The position numbers and the translations under genes are program-made. Under the pieces are notes generated by a model that worked only from the letters and a program-made list of their open reading frames with translations, had not been told where the DNA came from and ran no database searches. From the NCBI GenBank assembly GCA_965203525.1, contig OZ241898.1, positions 992,001 to 1,056,000 of the forward strand: a stretch of 64,000 nucleotides of DNA, read 5' to 3'. The DNA is from WTFV01 sp965203525 (lineage in GTDB: Bacteria; Acidobacteriota; Vicinamibacteria; Vicinamibacterales; UBA8438). Every line of letters starts with the position of its first letter. Position 1 is the first letter of the stretch. Below are positions 61,217-64,000 of the stretch, one piece after another.

Positions 61217-63055
61217 TCAGTCGCGGCTTGCCCTGCGGATGCGCGCGCGGCCGAGCGCATGCAGAACGCGGAGGGTCTTTCCGATGTCGTCGGGAACGGC
61301 GGGCATGTCCCGGATGACGTCCCGCTCCGAAATCCGCAGGGCGAGCCCGCGCGCCTGGAGCCACGTGCGGAGACCGCCGAGGACCGCCTTCGCATCACAC
61401 CACCGCTCGGGCTGCTTCCACCGTGCGGCCAGGAACTCGTCGGCCCGGTCGAGGGCGGTGCTCAGCGCGAGTCTTCTGTCCTCCTGCTGGATGCGCGTCG
61501 CCACGCGCTGCCGCACGTGCTCGCGCTGCGCGTCCAGAAGGCGGTCGAATTCCGCCGCGAACGCGCCCCGTTGCCGTTTCCATGCCGCCCCGACGTGCCG
61601 CTCCTCCGCCTGGCGGTCGAGCGCGTTCAGCATCGCCGCGCGGTCCAGGACGTAGTTCTCGATCTCGTTGGCGTCCCACATCAGGAGCTTGAAGTCGAGA
61701 CGGTACGCGTCCGTCCTGGCCCTGCCGGCATGGGTTCGCAGCACGGCGCGGCGCGACGCATCCGTGCGGTAGTCCCGGTCGCTTATCGCCACCATGCGAA
61801 CGGGTCGTCCCGACGCGGGACCGACGCTGTTCAGGAGGTCGCGGACCTGCCGGCCCAGATCGAGCACGCCGGCGTCGACCGGACTCTGATACGTATGGAG
61901 GAACGTCAGTGCGCGCCAGACTTCCTGCTGCTTCTTTTCGCCCCAGTGCTTCCGCGCGAAGTCCTGCAGCAGGTTCCGATCGCGCTTGTTCTCGACGAAC
62001 ACCACGGCCCGGCCGGCCAGCAGCGGGACGATCTCCATGTGTTCGACGGCGCCCAGCTCCTCGAGAAGCTGGAGTTGCTCCGGCTGGACGAGCAACGGCG
62101 CCACGCGGCCGTCCATGCAGACCCGGACGCTTCCCTCGGGCGCCGCGCCGAGAAGCTGCGGCGAATGGGTCGCCAGGATGAACTGCGCCGGTTCCTCGCG
62201 CGCCAGCCGGGCGAGGATCCGCACGAGCTGTTCCTGCAGGCGGGCGTGCAGGTGGGCGTCCGGCTCGTCCAGCAGCACCGTGCCGGCGCCGGGCGCGAGC
62301 ACCGACGCGAAGATCTGCAACGCCTGGTGAAATCCCGAGCCCGCGGTCATGACGTCCCTTTCCCGCCTCAGCACCCGGTCGCGGTACGTGGCGTTCAGGA
62401 ACCGGTCCACTTCGAGGTCGAAGCGCACGGAGACCGCGCTCTCCGGGAACAGCTCCTCGAGGACGTCCTGGAGCGTGTTCCAGCGCGGGCCGGCGTGCTC
62501 TCGCAGATCCCACAAGAGGTTCCGCACCATCTCGCCGTGGCGCTGCAGCCGCATCCGGTCCCGGCGGGCCGGCGGCGTCAGGTACTCCTCGCGCGGCGAA
62601 AAGCCCGAGAAGAGGGGAATGATCCGAATCTCCCGTCCATCGACGGCCTCGCGCCAGCGCCCCGTGACGCTCGGGACGATGCTGAAGCGGTTGTAGCTCA
62701 TCTGGAGCTGGAAGCCGATCGTCGCCGCGTTGTCGAACTCCGCGCGCAACGACAGCGGATTCGGCCGGCCTTTCGTGCGAACACGTCCGTGCGGCCAGAG
62801 ATCCGCGGGATCCGCCACCGGCAGAACGCCGAATTCGTCGGGACTCACGGTCCGGCGGACGAGCGCGAGCCGCCCCGGTTCCGGGCCGTTCGTCCCGCGA
62901 GTCGTTTCGACGCAGTACTGAAACAGGGTGAGCGCCTGGAGGATCGTCGACTTGCCGCTGTTGTTGGCGCCGACGAGCACGGTCACGTCGTCCAGCTCGA
63001 TGCCCGTCGCCTGCTCGAAGCGCTTGAAGCCCTCGATGGTGAAGCGGCGGATCAT
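61217..63055 (-). CDS. OLD-like AAA ATPase with C-terminal TOPRIM domain
   Basis: 612 residues. ATPase domain: FTIEGFKRFEQATG, Walker A GANNSGKST at 29-37, Walker B VLLDEPDAH near 260-268 and ATHSP at 295-299. TOPRIM part: VVFVENKRDRNLL (Glu355, Asp359; usually VEGKTD) and MVAISDRDYR (Asp426, Asp428), then NEIENYVLDRAAMLNAL. An ATPase fused to a TOPRIM nuclease is the plan of OLD-family defence proteins; the pair at 16253-18537 is the two-gene form of the same idea. It starts at 63055 with MIRRFTIEGF. No partner gene adjoins. Confidence 0.8.
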   Translation of the reverse strand: MIRRFTIEGFKRFEQATGIELDDVTVLVGANNSGKSTILQALTLFQYCVETTRGTNGPEPGRLALVRRTVSPDEFGVLPVADPADLWPHGRVRTKGRPNPLSLRAEFDNAATIGFQLQMSYNRFSIVPSVTGRWREAVDGREIRIIPLFSGFSPREEYLTPPARRDRMRLQRHGEMVRNLLWDLREHAGPRWNTLQDVLEELFPESAVSVRFDLEVDRFLNATYRDRVLRRERDVMTAGSGFHQALQIFASVLAPGAGTVLLDEPDAHLHARLQEQLVRILARLAREEPAQFILATHSPQLLGAAPEGSVRVCMDGRVAPLLVQPEQLQLLEELGAVEHMEIVPLLAGRAVVFVENKRDRNLLQDFARKHWGEKKQQEVWRALTFLHTYQSPVDAGVLDLGRQVRDLLNSVGPASGRPVRMVAISDRDYRTDASRRAVLRTHAGRARTDAYRLDFKLLMWDANEIENYVLDRAAMLNALDRQAEERHVGAAWKRQRGAFAAEFDRLLDAQREHVRQRVATRIQQEDRRLALSTALDRADEFLAARWKQPERWCDAKAVLGGLRTWLQARGLALRISERDVIRDMPAVPDDIGKTLRVLHALGRARIRRASRD

Positions 63056-63185
63056 GCGGTTTCCTCATCCGGTCGCCGGCGCGATCCCGGTCAGCCTTTG
63101 AATACGTCCTCGATCAACCGGCGGACGGAGGAAGAATCGATGCCGCCGCGCGGGTCGCGGCGACGAGGAAGCGCCGCTTCGAGGC

Positions 63186-63302
63186 CCGGAAAAAGATCGA
63201 CGGCAGCGACCCGTGGCCGACTGCCGTCTGCATCGACGTGGCGGTAGTGTTGTTTCACCCCCGGAAAAGATCGACGGCAGCGACCCGTGGCCGACTGCCG
63301 TC
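63186..63302. repeat. 42-bp direct repeat
   Basis: GGAAAA(A)GATCGACGGCAGCG-ACCCGTGGCCGACTGCCGTC at 63186-63228 and, minus one A, at 63261-63302, period 75. The spacer 63056-63338 has no gene. Confidence 0.92.
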
Positions 63303-63338
63303 GAGAACTCCGAACCGGCCGGGGCGGGCGGCTTCGGG

Positions 63339-64000
63339 CTACCGTTGTTGCGCCCGCTGCCGGTCGAGCGGCTGCACGGCGAGGGTCCAGGTGAGCGGCA
63401 CCGACGCCGGGTTGAAGCAGACCGCGTCGTCGCACGCCTGGTAGTCGAGGCGGCCGGTCAGGGTCAGCGCGTCGAGCTCGGCGAGCTGCGCCGCCGCCTC
63501 CGGGCTGCCCTCGACCACGAGCTCCTGGACGAGCCGGAACGGCCGCTGGTACACCGGCACCCGCTCGTCGAGCGGCTCGAAGTGGTAGATCTCCGACGCC
63601 GGGTACTCCGCCGGCAGCGCGCGCAGGAAGTCCGGCGTGTCCAGATGCAGGCCGATGACGCGATAGCCGAGGTCGTCGGCGCCCGGCGCGTAGACGTGCA
63701 TGCCCGGCTTCGGCGTGACGTCGAGCGCGAGGTGGAAGCGGCTGCCGACGGTGACGTCCGGGTTGCTCTGCGACGCGGCGATCGCCAGGTGCGCCGTCTC
63801 GCCCGAGGAGCCGGCGATGCCCGAGAGCGGCGTGCCGAGCTTCAGCATGACGTTCGCGGCGGTGTTGCGCTCGCGGTAGAACTCCTCGAAGAACCGCGAC
63901 GTCACCCGTCCCTCGCGGTCGACGACGAAGGTGCCCGGAAACGGCGTGCCGACGATCATCGGGTTGGCGCCGAAGACCGAGACGTACCGCGCCACGTCGG
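63339..64000 (-). CDS. redoxin plus DsbD-alpha-like protein, C-terminal part
   Basis: The gene continues past the window edge. The visible 220 residues begin with the end of a thioredoxin-like/AhpC-TSA fold (PMIVGTPFPGTFVVDREGRVTSRFFEEFYRER), followed by a domain like the DsbD N-terminal region (GSRFHLALDVTPKPGMHVYAPG ... LTLTGRLDYQACDDAVCFNPASVPLTWTL) with the Cys pair C-x4-C. It probably moves reducing equivalents in the periplasm. Confidence 0.8.
   Translation of the reverse strand, partial: DVARYVSVFGANPMIVGTPFPGTFVVDREGRVTSRFFEEFYRERNTAANVMLKLGTPLSGIAGSSGETAHLAIAASQSNPDVTVGSRFHLALDVTPKPGMHVYAPGADDLGYRVIGLHLDTPDFLRALPAEYPASEIYHFEPLDERVPVYQRPFRLVQELVVEGSPEAAAQLAELDALTLTGRLDYQACDDAVCFNPASVPLTWTLAVQPLDRQRAQQR

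Overview
The window is about 72 percent G+C and comes from a Gram-negative-type bacterium: it has outer-membrane or secreted proteins, several lipoproteins, a periplasmic PQQ dehydrogenase and a DsbD-like protein. The gene orders tilS-ftsH-folP-cdaA-ybbR-glmM and yebC-ruvC-ruvA-ruvB, the PVM-like microcompartment genes and the PQQ enzyme together suggest Acidobacteriota, perhaps Vicinamibacteria. That placement is inference; there is no rRNA here.

Layout. 1-10 kb: the end of a SNF2 helicase, a molybdopterin oxidoreductase, a degenerate ABC-type ATPase, a DUF3810 membrane protein, a hemerythrin, and two membrane-anchored coiled-coil proteins, one built from 7- and 11-residue repeats. 10-16 kb: the branched-chain amino acid operon ilvD-ilvB-ilvN-ilvC. 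It is preceded by a complete transcription attenuator (promoter, Val/Ile-rich leader peptide, 13-bp hairpin, terminator) and then by tandem copies of the ilvD start. 16-18.6 kb: an AAA ATPase plus DUF4435/TOPRIM pair resembling the PARIS antiphage system, flanked by an 81-bp copy of the ilvC 3' end. 18.7-22.4 kb: an IS66-type element carrying an IS3-type element at its very end; target duplications show the order of events and let a broken coiled-coil gene be rebuilt. 22.6-31 kb: a retropepsin-like protease, lipoproteins, a second heptad/hendecad coiled-coil gene, a permease, and much repeat-rich non-coding DNA. 31-35 kb: a SLOG-type protein, decayed defence-like genes and an intact AlbA/Schlafen-type protein. 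35-44 kb: PQQ dehydrogenase, a methyltransferase, yebC-ruvCAB, fabH, queA. 44-48.7 kb: a one-polypeptide nuclease-methylase-specificity gene interrupted by an ISL3-type element. 49-59.6 kb: a tRNA-CAT, the tilS to glmM operon (including cyclic di-AMP synthesis) and a bacterial microcompartment cluster (aldolase, one BMC-H, three BMC-P, and a Cys-tailed protein). 59.8-64 kb: queE, queC, an OLD-like AAA-TOPRIM protein, and a partial redoxin/DsbD-like gene.

A feature of the whole window is 'gene-edge echoes'. The first or last 25-115 bp of many genes recur once to several times in the adjacent intergenic DNA, usually at a 60-75 bp period, in both gene orientations. The same kind of duplication occurs in frame inside proteins: the AAA ATPase linker, a signal peptide, and the coiled-coil repeats. 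This looks like a continuing short tandem-duplication process rather than one repeat family.

How the genes work together. The ilv enzymes make valine, isoleucine and leucine precursors, probably under attenuation control. CdaA, its regulator YbbR and GlmM link cyclic di-AMP to cell-wall precursor synthesis. QueA, QueC and QueE belong to queuosine synthesis. Four AAA/TOPRIM/restriction-type loci, two of them broken, mark the window as rich in phage-defence genes and mobile DNA.
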